Source of the DNA: an uncultured Clostridia bacterium
GTDB lineage: Bacteria; Bacillota; Clostridia; TANB77; UBA1234
Assembly: GCA_947164995.1 (NCBI GenBank)
Contig: CAMUYU010000014.1
Location: 1 to 32,732 of the forward strand
DNA: 32,732 nucleotides
Direction of reading: 5' to 3'
Position numbers and translations under genes: made by a program. The first letter of the stretch is position 1, and each line of letters begins with the position of its first letter. The notes under the pieces were generated by a model. The model ran no database searches, was not told the DNA's origin, and worked only from the letters and a program-made list of their open reading frames with translations. Shown here piece by piece: positions 7,251 to 16,500 of this stretch.

Positions 7251-8129
7251 ATGGGCAGTATTCTTAGTAATTTTTTGGATATGATAAAAGGAACATCAAT
7301 CTCAAATTATTTTAATACTATGTTTGCTTATCCTATTAAGGCTGTTTTTTCCATAATTGATATAGCTATTGTATGTTTTTTGATTTACAAAGGATACAAG
7401 ATAGTTAAAAACACACGAGCAATGCAGCTTATTAAAGGTATTTTAGTTTTAGTTGTTCTTAATTTTTTAAGTTCTAAGAATGTATTTGATTTATACTTTT
7501 TACATTCAATTTTAGATTACTTTATGCAATATGGTATCATTTTGATTGCGGTAGTATTCCAACCAGAACTTAGAAAAGCATTAGAACAAGTTGGTAATGC
7601 AAATATTCGTAAATGGTTTGAATTTGAAGCTGAAGAAAGTATTACATGTATACCTGAAGTTGCAAAAGCAGCAAAAGCTATGTCTGCAACAAAAACTGGA
7701 ATGCTTGTTGTTTTTGAAAAAGAAACAAGCCTAGGAGAAATTGCTAGAACTGGTGTAGCAATTGATTCGGAAGTTTCAGCAGAACTTTTAATCAATATTT
7801 TTGTTAAAGATACACCTCTTCATGACGGAGCAGTTATTATTAAAAATAACCGTGTTCAAGCAGCTTCTTGTATTTTGCCACTTACTGATAAAGAGTCATT
7901 AGATAGAGTTTTTGGTACAAGGCATAGAGCGGCAATTGGTGTTTCTGAAGTTACAGATAGTGTTGTTGCAATTGTTTCTGAAGAAACGGGAGCTATTTCG
8001 CTAGCAGTCGGTGGAAAGATTTATAGAGACCTAACTGCAGAGCAACTTGAAATAGAGTTAAATAAACGTTTGAGCAAACCAAAGCCTCGTGCAAGAAGAA
8101 CAAGGATTTCTAACAAAGTCAATAAATAA
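7251..8129 (+). CDS. cdaA: Diadenylate cyclase CdaA (c-di-AMP synthase)
   Basis: The 292-residue protein makes cyclic di-AMP from two ATP at the membrane. Three hydrophobic helices fill residues about 20-105. The DAC domain follows with LHDGAVII (DGA near residue 192) and GTRHRAAIG (RHR near 224), the two catalytic and nucleotide-binding motifs. The C-terminus is a basic tail. ATG 7251 with GGAGGA at 7241-7246 is preferred to the in-frame TTG at 7239, which lies on the ribosome site. The usual partners cdaR (ybbR) and glmM are not next to it; a lipoprotein gene follows instead. c-di-AMP controls potassium and osmolyte uptake and cell-wall balance. Confidence 0.95.
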   Translation: MGSILSNFLDMIKGTSISNYFNTMFAYPIKAVFSIIDIAIVCFLIYKGYKIVKNTRAMQLIKGILVLVVLNFLSSKNVFDLYFLHSILDYFMQYGIILIAVVFQPELRKALEQVGNANIRKWFEFEAEESITCIPEVAKAAKAMSATKTGMLVVFEKETSLGEIARTGVAIDSEVSAELLINIFVKDTPLHDGAVIIKNNRVQAASCILPLTDKESLDRVFGTRHRAAIGVSEVTDSVVAIVSEETGAISLAVGGKIYRDLTAEQLEIELNKRLSKPKPRARRTRISNKVNK

Positions 8130-8144
8130 TTTGTGGAGGTACTT

Positions 8145-8675
8145 ATGAAAAAATTATTAATAATTATTATGATTATTTCTTTGTCTTTAGTTTTATTTGC
8201 TTGTAAAGACAAAAAAAGCAACGAGCCTGTTATAGAAAATGAAAATACTGAAATTGCTCAAATAGATGAAGAGGGAAAAGAAGAGTATTTTTCAGGAACT
8301 GTAGAATATGAAAATACAGATTTTACAGATAGAACAGATTTTAAAGTTAATAAAGATGAAAGCTTATCAAATGTTGAATACGATAGAATTTTCCTTTTAA
8401 GTAGAGATATGGCACAACTTGATTTAAAATTTGATAATGGAAAACTTGGTACCTTAATGGTATTAACTGCTGGTGAAGCTTATGCTGAAGAAGGTGCCAC
8501 ATCAAAAAGTATCATGGGTGTTGATGTAACATACTACGAGGCAATAGACGGAATTAAGCATTATTCATGGGTAAAAAATGAAACAGGATATGAATTTGTA
8601 TCAGAAGAAGAGTTCTCAGATGAAGAATTATCAAAGATTATTACAGGATATTCTATAGAAACGGGTGAAGATTAA
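8145..8675 (+). CDS. Predicted lipoprotein of unknown function
   Basis: The 176-residue protein begins with a lipoprotein signal (MKKLLIIIMIISLSLVLFAC, lipobox LFAC, Cys20) and continues into a charged acidic linker. The mature part (YFSGTVEYENTDFTDRTDFKV onward) is probably a small beta-rich domain; I recognise no family. ATG 8145 with GGAGGT at 8135-8140 is the better start; an in-frame TTG at 8133 lies before the ribosome site. It stands where cdaR is often found, between cdaA and yqeG, and is separated from yqeG by two bases, so co-expression is likely. Confidence 0.85.
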   Translation: MKKLLIIIMIISLSLVLFACKDKKSNEPVIENENTEIAQIDEEGKEEYFSGTVEYENTDFTDRTDFKVNKDESLSNVEYDRIFLLSRDMAQLDLKFDNGKLGTLMVLTAGEAYAEEGATSKSIMGVDVTYYEAIDGIKHYSWVKNETGYEFVSEEEFSDEELSKIITGYSIETGED

Positions 8676-8677
8676 TA

Positions 8678-9166
8678 ATGAGTAAATTTAAACCAAATGC
8701 TGTTTTTGAAAGTGTTCCTAAAATTGACTTGGGTTTTTTAGGACGTATGGGTATTAGAGGAATACTTTTGGATATAGACAATACTCTTATAGATATGAGT
8801 CAAGTACTAAGTGATGAAATAATTTCTTGGGGTAAAGAAGCTAAAGCAGATGGCTTCAAAGTTATGATTTTAACAAATACAAACAAAAAAGAAAAATTAT
8901 TACCTATATCTGAAAAATTAGGAATAGAATATGTAAGCTTTGCTAAGAAACCTGCTAAATCAGGCTTTATCAAAGCAGCAAAAGAACTACAAATGGATGT
9001 ATCTAGAGTCGCAATGATAGGAGATCAAATTCTTACAGATATAGTAGGAGCTAATAGAGTTGGTATGTTTTCAATTTATGTAAGGCCAATCAACGAAAAA
9101 GAGTACTGGTACACAAAGTGGAAACGCCCAATTGAAAATTGGATATTAAAGCACTATGGATATTAA
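8678..9166 (+). CDS. yqeG: YqeG-family HAD phosphatase
   Basis: The 162-residue protein matches YqeG, a HAD subfamily IIIA phosphatase of Firmicutes. Motif I is LLDIDNTLID (both Asp present), motif II is the Thr in ILTNTNKK, and motif III/IV is AMIGDQILTDIVGANRVGM. The C-terminus (EKEYWYTKWKRPIENWILKHY) is typical. In related phyla the homologue dephosphorylates phosphatidylglycerol phosphate; the bacterial substrate is less certain. It starts two bases after the lipoprotein stop and is followed by a strong terminator. Confidence 0.93.
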   Translation: MSKFKPNAVFESVPKIDLGFLGRMGIRGILLDIDNTLIDMSQVLSDEIISWGKEAKADGFKVMILTNTNKKEKLLPISEKLGIEYVSFAKKPAKSGFIKAAKELQMDVSRVAMIGDQILTDIVGANRVGMFSIYVRPINEKEYWYTKWKRPIENWILKHYGY

Positions 9167-9173
9167 AATATAA

Positions 9174-9200
9174 GGCGGCGATTCTTTTGCCGCCATTTTT
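9174..9200 (+). terminator. Terminator after yqeG
   Basis: The GC-rich stem GGCGGC (9174-9179) / GCCGCC (9189-9194) is followed by ATTTTT. It ends the cdaA-yqeG transcript. Confidence 0.85.
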
Positions 9201-9224
9201 AAAATATGAAAGAGGAGAAAACCT

Positions 9225-10028
9225 GTGGTATTACTTTCGATTATATTGCCATATATTATAATTACAGCAATATCTTTTACGCTTTCTTTTGTAATCAAAG
9301 GATTAATAGATAAGTTCATAAAAGAAGAAGAAATGTATGAGGCATACGAAGAAGAACATAAAGAAGAACTTTCAAAAAAGCTTACAAAAGAAGAGACAAA
9401 ATTTCATAAAAATGAAATTAACAAATTGAAAACAAAATTTGTGCCTACAAAAAGTATGCCGATTTTTATAACATCTGCACTACTTGAGAGTGTTTTGTTT
9501 TACATATATGGATGCTCTGTTCAATTCTTTATGTATTCATTTTTAACTATGATATTAATTATATCTTTTGTTACAGATCTTAAATCATATATCATACCAA
9601 ATGAAACTAATTTTGTAGGTGGCATAATAGGATTTATTTATGCAATTGGTACTACAATCTTTTATAAATTAAGTTTGACCTATAGATGGGAAGTAGATTT
9701 ACTACTAGGAGGAATTGCAGCAGCTTTAATATTTGCTATGATAGGTGGAATATCATTTTTGGTACTAAAAAAAGAAGGAATGGGTGGCGGAGATATTAAA
9801 CTAGTTGTAGCAATAGGTTTTATTATGGGATTAAAAAACTTTATTCAAATATTTGTTGTTTCTTTTTTAATAGCAGCACTAGTCAGTTTGTTTTTATTAA
9901 TAACTAAAAAGAAAGATAGAACCGACTATATTCCATTTGGACCATTTTTGTGCATAGGAACTTATATCACAATGCTTATTCCTGCTATGTTAACAGCAAC
10001 TACATGGATGAAATTATTAATGCAATAA
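9225..10028 (+). CDS. A24-family (prepilin-type) peptidase, no methyltransferase domain
   Basis: The 267-residue integral membrane protein has about seven hydrophobic segments and the two catalytic aspartates of A24 peptidases: FVTDLKSYIIPNE (near residue 118) and GMGGGDIKL (near 187). The N-terminal cysteine-rich methyltransferase region of full PilD/ComC is missing; a charged cytoplasmic segment (residues about 30-80) replaces it. It would cleave type IV pilin-like signal peptides at the membrane, but no pilin gene is visible here. The start is GTG with AGAGGAG at 9211-9217. Confidence 0.87.
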   Translation: MVLLSIILPYIIITAISFTLSFVIKGLIDKFIKEEEMYEAYEEEHKEELSKKLTKEETKFHKNEINKLKTKFVPTKSMPIFITSALLESVLFYIYGCSVQFFMYSFLTMILIISFVTDLKSYIIPNETNFVGGIIGFIYAIGTTIFYKLSLTYRWEVDLLLGGIAAALIFAMIGGISFLVLKKEGMGGGDIKLVVAIGFIMGLKNFIQIFVVSFLIAALVSLFLLITKKKDRTDYIPFGPFLCIGTYITMLIPAMLTATTWMKLLMQ

Positions 10029-10082
10029 AACTTCAATAGTAACAATCAGTATTTGATATATAAAACAATAGAGGTTAATAAT

Positions 10083-10769
10083 ATGAAAAAAACACAAGTT
10101 GAGATTGAAAAACTTAAGCAATCTTCTAAATTAGCAGACGATTGTTTTGAATATATAAAAACAAAAATAAAAGTTGGAATGACTGAAAAAGATGTCGCAA
10201 AACTTATGGATGATTATATGTTGTCACATGGAGCAAGCGAAGTTTCTTTTGAAACAATTGTGGGAAGCGGAGAAACTTCAGGCCAAATTCATTCTACACC
10301 ATCAGACCGTGTTATAGAATTTGGAGATGTAGTACAATTAGATTTTGGTTGTATTTTAGATGGGTACTGTTCAGATTGCTCTAGAGTTTTATTTATGGGA
10401 GAAGTAAAAGAAGAGTATAAAAAAATATATGATATAGTATATGAAGCACAAGTCAAAGGTATTGAATGTATTAAAGCAGGCATGAGTGCTTCGGAGGCAG
10501 ATGCAATTGTTAGAGAAGTAGTTAAATCATATGGCTATGATTTTAATCACGCAGTTGGTCACGGAGTTGGAACAAAAGTTCATGAAGACCCAGTTGTATC
10601 TCCTAAAAATGAGAAGGATATTTTAGAAGATGATGTTGTATTTACAATTGAACCAGGTATTTATTTTGAAGGAAAATATGGTATTCGTATTGAAGATACT
10701 TGTGTCATGAAAGATGGAAAAGTTGAGCCTTTAAATCATACATCAAAAGAAATAACAATAATAATGTAA
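10083..10769 (+). CDS. M24-family metallopeptidase (Xaa-Pro aminopeptidase-like), catalytic domain only
   Basis: The 228-residue protein is a pita-bread-fold aminopeptidase. All five expected metal ligands are visible: Asp in VQLDFG, Asp in YCSDCSR, His in HAVGHGVG, Glu in FTIEPGIYF and Glu in RIEDTCVM. The substrate-pocket His lies in GQIHSTPSDR. Xaa-Pro peptidases usually carry a creatinase-like N-terminal domain of about 120 residues, absent here. Intact codons and a good start (ATG 10083, AGAGGT upstream) suggest a natural short form. It could also be a methionine aminopeptidase relative, but GYCSDCSRV and the IEPGIYF context favour the Xaa-Pro/PepQ branch. Confidence 0.85.
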   Translation: MKKTQVEIEKLKQSSKLADDCFEYIKTKIKVGMTEKDVAKLMDDYMLSHGASEVSFETIVGSGETSGQIHSTPSDRVIEFGDVVQLDFGCILDGYCSDCSRVLFMGEVKEEYKKIYDIVYEAQVKGIECIKAGMSASEADAIVREVVKSYGYDFNHAVGHGVGTKVHEDPVVSPKNEKDILEDDVVFTIEPGIYFEGKYGIRIEDTCVMKDGKVEPLNHTSKEITIIM

Positions 10770-10785
10770 TGAAAGGATAATTAAA

Positions 10786-11883
10786 ATGCCATTACTTACA
10801 GATGATAGAAAAGAAGAATATATTAAATTTTTACAAACAAATCCAAAAGGACATTTTTTACAGTCTCCAGAATGGGCAAGAGTAAAAACGGAATGGAAAA
10901 ATGAAGTAGTATTATCTTTAGATGAAGAAGGAAAAATAAAAGGGTCTATGAGTCTTCTTATTAGAAGTTTCAAAGGTATTACTAGTATGATGTATAGTCC
11001 AAGAGGACCTGTTTGTGACCCTCATGATAAAGAAACATTTCAAGACTTAGTTAATCAAGCAAAACAAGTTGCAAAAAAATATCACTCTTTTATTTTAGTG
11101 CTAGATCCAGATATCCCAAGTGATGATACAGAGTTTAAAAACATAGCAAAAGAAATTGGATTTAAAATAAGCGAAGATGCAAAAGATTTTTCACAAATGA
11201 TTCAACCTAGATATGTATTTAGATTAAATGTTAAAGGCAAAACAGAAGAAGAATTGATGGCATCTTTTCACGAAAAGTGGAGATATAACATCAGACTTGC
11301 TGGAAGAAAAGGTGTAAAAATCATAGAAGGTGGAAGAGAAGATATAGCAAAGTTTCATGATATAATGCTTACAACAGGAGTTAGAGATAATTTCTTGATA
11401 AGACCTTTAGAATATTTTCAAAAAATGTATGATGAACTTGTTCCAAAGGGATACATGAAATTACTTCTTGCAGAATATGATGGAAAAATAATAGCAGGAG
11501 TTATTCCAATAATCTATGGAAATAAAGTTTGGTATTTATATGGTGCAAGTTCTAATGAATATAGAAACGTAATGCCAAACTATTTACTTCAATGGGAACA
11601 AATAAAACTAGCTCTCATAAATAATTGCGATATCTATGATTTTAGAGGCGTTTCAGGACATGTTGATGAGGGACATCCACAATATGGAATATATAAATTC
11701 AAAAAGGGATTTAACGGTGATTTCGTTGAATTCGTTGGGGAATTAAGTATTGTGCTAAATCCATTTATGAATTTCTTATATAATAAAGTTGTTAAAAAAA
11801 TACGTGCGGTAAAAATTAGAGCGAAACAAAAGAAGGAAGACAAGACTTTTGAAGAACGCGAGAAGAACAAAGAAAAAGAATAA
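10786..11883 (+). CDS. FemAB-family peptidoglycan-bridge aminoacyltransferase
   Basis: The 365-residue protein has the tandem GNAT-like layout of FemA/FemB/FemX enzymes, which transfer amino acids from aminoacyl-tRNA to the lysine side chain of lipid II. Visible signatures are HFLQSPEWARVKTEW, SPRGPVCD, SFHEKWRYNIRLAGRKGVKI, VPIIYGNKVWYLYGASSNEYR and YDFRGVSGHVDEGHPQYGIY-KFKKGFNGDFVEFVG (split here at a hyphen). The Lys/Glu-rich tail is longer than usual. It starts 17 bases after the M24 gene and is followed 23 bases later by a DUF1189-like gene, all on one strand. Which residue it adds cannot be read from sequence. Confidence 0.92.
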   Translation: MPLLTDDRKEEYIKFLQTNPKGHFLQSPEWARVKTEWKNEVVLSLDEEGKIKGSMSLLIRSFKGITSMMYSPRGPVCDPHDKETFQDLVNQAKQVAKKYHSFILVLDPDIPSDDTEFKNIAKEIGFKISEDAKDFSQMIQPRYVFRLNVKGKTEEELMASFHEKWRYNIRLAGRKGVKIIEGGREDIAKFHDIMLTTGVRDNFLIRPLEYFQKMYDELVPKGYMKLLLAEYDGKIIAGVIPIIYGNKVWYLYGASSNEYRNVMPNYLLQWEQIKLALINNCDIYDFRGVSGHVDEGHPQYGIYKFKKGFNGDFVEFVGELSIVLNPFMNFLYNKVVKKIRAVKIRAKQKKEDKTFEEREKNKEKE

Positions 11884-11906
11884 TCTATTTTGAAAGGATT
11901 ACTTTA

Positions 11907-12930
11907 ATGAATTCAAAAAGCATTAGTTTTTTTAGGAAATTAATATATTCAATAGTTGATTATAGAATTTTTCCTTTGATTTTAAAAGAAAAGATTTGGT
12001 CTGCTATTCGGTTATTTTTGCAAGTTGATATTGTTATTTAGTTTTGTAATTGCAATTCAAAGTACAGCAGAGCTTTTTGATGCTATTCCAGAATATGCAG
12101 AAACAATTGATAAAAAGATGCCAAATTTTGAGATTGTTCATGGTACTTTTAAATCAAACGAAGATTTTAGCTATGAACTATCAAAAAAGATATTTGTTTC
12201 TTATAGAAGTGGAGACGATGATACAAAATCTAGTGAAATAATCAGTGAGACTAATAGAAAGTATGATACATATTTGGTTATTAAAGAAAAAAGCATTGAT
12301 GTATATATTAAAGATGCATCAAATAACGTTAGTAAGTTTGGACAGCTAATTTTTTCTGAGTTCAATGACATAACAAAATCTACTTTTATTTCTTATTGGA
12401 AAGAATTTGCAGAATCATATCTTACAAGGTTAGGCATTTTGACAATATTTACAGTTATGATATTTATAGTTTATGGAATATATAGAGTATGGACACTTAT
12501 TTTCTATTGTTTCTCAGTATTTTTCATAAATGTTATATTTATGAACAAATTTAAGCATAGAGATTATTTAAAAATTGCAATTTATGTTTCAACATTACCT
12601 ATTTTACTAGAAATGATAGCTTTTATAATTTCGCAGAATTTGCCAGAAGCAGCAAACTTTATAAATATGATAATTGCGTTAATCTATACATATTATGCAT
12701 TAAAAGCAATAAAGCTTGATTCTATATTGCTTACTGCTGTAGGTGATACTCCTGAAGAAAAAATTAGAAATGCAATTACACAAGCACAAGAAGAACTTCA
12801 AAGACAATTAGATGAGCTTGAAGCAAAAGAGGAAGAAAGAAGAAGAGAAAAAGAAGAAAACGCAAGTGAAATAGCGGAAAAAGAAACAAAAGAAGAAAAA
12901 AGCGAGGATGAAAAGGATAATAAAAATTAA
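11907..12930 (+). CDS. DUF1189-like membrane protein requiring a +1 frameshift at CGG
   Basis: ATG 11907 (AAAGGA upstream) opens a frame whose first 34 residues (MNSKSISFFRKLIYSIVDYR, then IFPLILKEKIWSAI) look like the start of a DUF1189 membrane protein. That frame ends at TAG 12039. The downstream +1 frame, open to 12930, gives the first transmembrane helix (KLILLFSFVIAI), a roughly 110-residue extracellular domain, three more helices (about 12430-12715) and a Glu/Lys-rich coiled-coil tail. Joined by one skipped base the product is 340 residues. The crossing must lie between 11986 and 12041, and the CGG codon at 12009-12011 lies inside that window. Alternatives are a plain frameshift mutation, or a shorter protein starting at TTG 12025. 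The DUF1189 assignment is from overall pattern. Confidence 0.75.
12009..12012 (+). other. Proposed +1 frameshift site CGG-T, first of three
   Basis: In the frame of ATG 11907 the codons read ATT CGG TTA. Skipping the C gives ATT, GGT, TAT, TTT, TGC, which leads into the downstream membrane helix. Confidence 0.55.
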
Positions 12931-12935
12931 ATACA

Positions 12936-12968
12936 AAAAACGTAGAGCTGTATTTTCTCTACGTTTTT
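12936..12968 (+). terminator. Terminator after the DUF1189-like gene
   Basis: The stem CGTAGAG (12941-12947) / CTCTACG (12957-12963) is extended by A and T runs on both sides and ends in TTTTTG. Confidence 0.9.
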
Positions 12969-13016
12969 GTTTTGCTTATATTACAATAATATTAAAGTAA
13001 AATTAAAATTGTGAGG

Positions 13017-13044
13017 TTGTTGTGCTATTTTGGTATTATATATA
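13017..13044 (+). promoter_or_regulatory. Possible promoter for the lipoprotein remnant and giant protein 1
   Basis: TTGTTG (13017-13022) and TATATA (13039-13044) are spaced 16 bases apart, after the preceding terminator. The match is weak, but a promoter is expected in this gap. Confidence 0.35.
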
Positions 13045-13075
13045 TGGAATATATTGCGAAATAGAGATGGATAGC

Positions 13076-13562
13076 ATGAAAAAAAATATTAATTATATTA
13101 ATTCTATTAGTATTAGTAGCATGTAATAAAAATAGTAATGAAGTAGTAAATGAGGAAAAAGAATCAAAAACAAATGATATAGTTATTGATGATGAAGAAG
13201 GAGTAAAAGTATTTGAAAATGAAGAATATGTTTATGATGCTCCTTATGAAAAACAACTTAAAGAAACAGCCACTCAAATAGATAATACAAGAGTACCATA
13301 CATAAATTTAAAGTCAGAGTATGCTAAAAGTTCGAATGAAACTATAAAAAAGGTATTTGGTATGGCTGTAGATATATTTAATAGAGAAGCAGAAAACGAA
13401 GATGTTCATTTAGAACAATGTAATTATGAATTTTTTAAAGATGAAGATTTACTATCAATAATACTAACATATAGTGAAAATGATGGTTTATTTATAGTTG
13501 TAGATATAAATAATCCAGTTGGTGAAGAAGTATTTCCAACAATTTTAAATATTGAGAGATAA
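13076..13562 (+). pseudogene. Lipoprotein gene frameshifted in an A8 run
   Basis: ATG 13076 is followed by eight A. In the genomic frame it ends at TAA 13124 after 16 codons. With seven A it reads MKKILIILILLVLVAC, a clear lipoprotein signal with lipobox LVAC, and stays open to 13562 for a 161-residue product. The mature part is acidic, then VPYINLKSEYAKSSNETIKK and a small folded C-terminal region; no family recognised. An upstream stop at 13077 in the open frame rules out an unshifted start. It could be a dead gene, a phase-variable gene, or one rescued by polymerase slippage on the A run. No CGG is involved. It lies 27 bases before giant protein 1. Confidence 0.75.
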
Positions 13563-13589
13563 TGAAGAAGTATTTTTAGGAGGTATTTT

Positions 13590-16500
13590 GTGGAGAATAA
13601 TAATCTATATTTCAAAAAACTAATTATAATATCTCAAATTTTACTGACATGTTTTATCAGTTCATTTAGCATTTCTTATGCAGCTACTACAATAGATATT
13701 ACTAATTATGTGAAAGATATAACAACTGCTGGATGTGATCATTTAAGTAAAGTTAGAGAGTGGAATACAAGCCAAAGCTGGGATAGGTGTCTTTTGTGTG
13801 GCACAAAAACAAATTATAAAAATCACACTATATCTTCATCTTGGGAAGAAGCAATGTGTAGACAAACAAACTATAAAGTGGATAAGTGCACAGCAAGTAA
13901 TTGTTGTGGAAATGCTATTATTGCTAGAACACAATATTCATCAAATTCTACAAACGGAACGGGAACGTATCCACGTATTGCCCATAGTGTGCCAACATCA
14001 TATACGCAAGATTCATATAAGTATAGACATTTTAAAAGATGTACTCGTTGTGATGAAACTGTAATTGCCGGAAGCTGTACTGATGCTCAAGGAACAATTT
14101 CTTGCACTTCAAGTTATGCAACACCTAGAACATGTCGTGATTGTGGAATGCGATATGATAAACCATATCATGAAGTAAGAGTTGAAAGAGAGTATGGAAG
14201 TACAGATAGCTATAATGCAAATACGAGCATGAATTGTAACAAATGTGGAAAAAATTTTGGTACAATTAGATTCATGTACATAAATAAACCTGTTGCTGGA
14301 GTTTTACAAGGTAGATTTGGTTTTACAGTAAATAATTTAAGCTATATTAATTCATCACCAGGATTCGTGTACGATATGAGTAATTATATTACAACATATA
14401 ATTACGAAGGCTCAAGCCATTATCATTGGGCAAATCAAGGAAATGGAAAAATAGATGCCAATGTTGCAGTTAAGTTTCCAAATTATAGGACTGAAAGTGG
14501 AGGCTTTTTTAATTATGGATTAGCATTCTCGACGGCTAATGAATATTGGAGAATTGTTAGCTATAACAATGTTTGTTGTGACACCGAAAAGCCTACTATT
14601 AGTTCAATATCTATTACATATGATCCGACTACAGCTATTAATGGATACTATAGAAAAGCAACAGTTAGGATTACTGGAGCGGAAGCAGGTCCAATAGTAA
14701 ATGTTAAAGTAGGTAATAATCAGACTGTTAGTTTTTCAAAAACAGCCTCATTAGTTCCTTCAAGTTATGATTTTACATTCGATATTAATTTTGAAATAAA
14801 TTCTGTAGCTAATTATACATTTTCTGTATCAGATATGTGGTCCGCTAATGGATCAACTTCAAGTACTAAACAATTATCAAAATTAGATCACGCAGCACCA
14901 ACTCTGAGTGTAACACCATCTACACCAGATACAGCATGGACAACATCTAAAACTGTAACAATACAAGGAACAGATAGTGGATCGGGAATTGATATTACTA
15001 AACTTCAAGGAAAGACATCAATCAATGGTGCAGATGCAACTAGTCTTGGGACAAATGCACAAACATTTGAATTTACAGGAACTTTTACTGAAAAACAACT
15101 TGCAGTTTATATGGTAGATAAAATGGGTTACAAAAATATTCAATATGTAACTATAAAAAATGTAGATAATATTAAACCTGGAATTTCAAATTTTTCATAT
15201 AATAGTACAAATAACACAATAACAGCAATCGTTTCTGATAGTGATTCAAAATTAAGTGGTTTTGCAATTTCAACATCAAGTACAGTTGTACCAACTTCTT
15301 GGAATAGTACTTCAGGAGCGACTCAAGGATTATCATACACAGTTCCAACAAGCTACGTTGGAGAAACAGTTTATCTATGGGTTAAAGATAATGCTGGAAA
15401 TGTAAATGTTTCTAATTCTCCAGTTTCAATACAAAGTAACGATGATCCTGTTGCACCAACAATAATCCCAAGAAAAATAGTAGATATTACAGGTGTTATT
15501 ACAGATACTAATGTTGCAGTGCATGACTGCAATAATTATAGTATTTTAAAATATGATGGTACATACCACTGGAGAGAGTGCTCAATATGTTCTCCAAAGT
15601 ATGTAAATGCAGGAAGACCAGATAGTAATGTGTGGACAAACGATTATCTTGAAATTAAAACAAATGGAAGTGGGTTAAGAATATTAGCTATTAAAAACTC
15701 TTTAACTGCTCATACTATTACTAGTCAAGGATGGACTATGGGTGAATCATGCCATCCCAATAACCAATTAAAACATATTTGTGATTGTGGATATTCATAT
15801 TATACAAATAATACTAGACCTCATAACTTTTTAAATGGTGGTCAGCTTACAGTTTATTCTCCAGCGGATTATGCTGCATGTAAAAGGTGTGGAGACTGCT
15901 TGGCCAACGTTGTAATAGAATACTGTTATAATTCTAGAGGAAAAATATCGTGTGATAATCTTGGAACCTGTATGTACTGTAATTATAATTATACAATAAA
16001 GTCACATAGATATTCAGGTAGAGGAATGGGCGACGTAAAATGTAATTATTGTAATAGAACGGTGCTTGGAAACATACAAACTGCAACAGTAACTACAAAT
16101 GCTGATCATACTGTATCATTTCGTGTGTCAGTAAGGCAAAATGACACGGCTCAAAGTACTGGTAATAATTGGATATATGTTCGTGGAGGAACTGTTGACG
16201 TTGTTTCTCAAAATTATAATTACAATAATTACGTAAGTACAATGACAGCGACGGTAAAAGTAAAATCAGGATATATTCAAGATGTTCCTTTAAATGATGT
16301 TACAGTTTACTATGTAAGAAGAGTAAGTGCTAATGAAGATTTTTACATTACACGAATTTTTGATGGTGTAAAATTTGATACAGTTACACCTACCGCAACT
16401 GTATCTCAAACAGTGTTGAATTCAGTAGGAGATTGGATTACAAGTACAAACATTTCAGTTTCTGGAACAGAAAACTATTGCACTAGTGTAACAATTGAAA

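Noticed and set aside
12025-12930. An independent gene starting at TTG 12025
   Set aside because: No ribosome site precedes it, and the upstream frame from 11907 supplies a good start and the expected N-terminal sequence.
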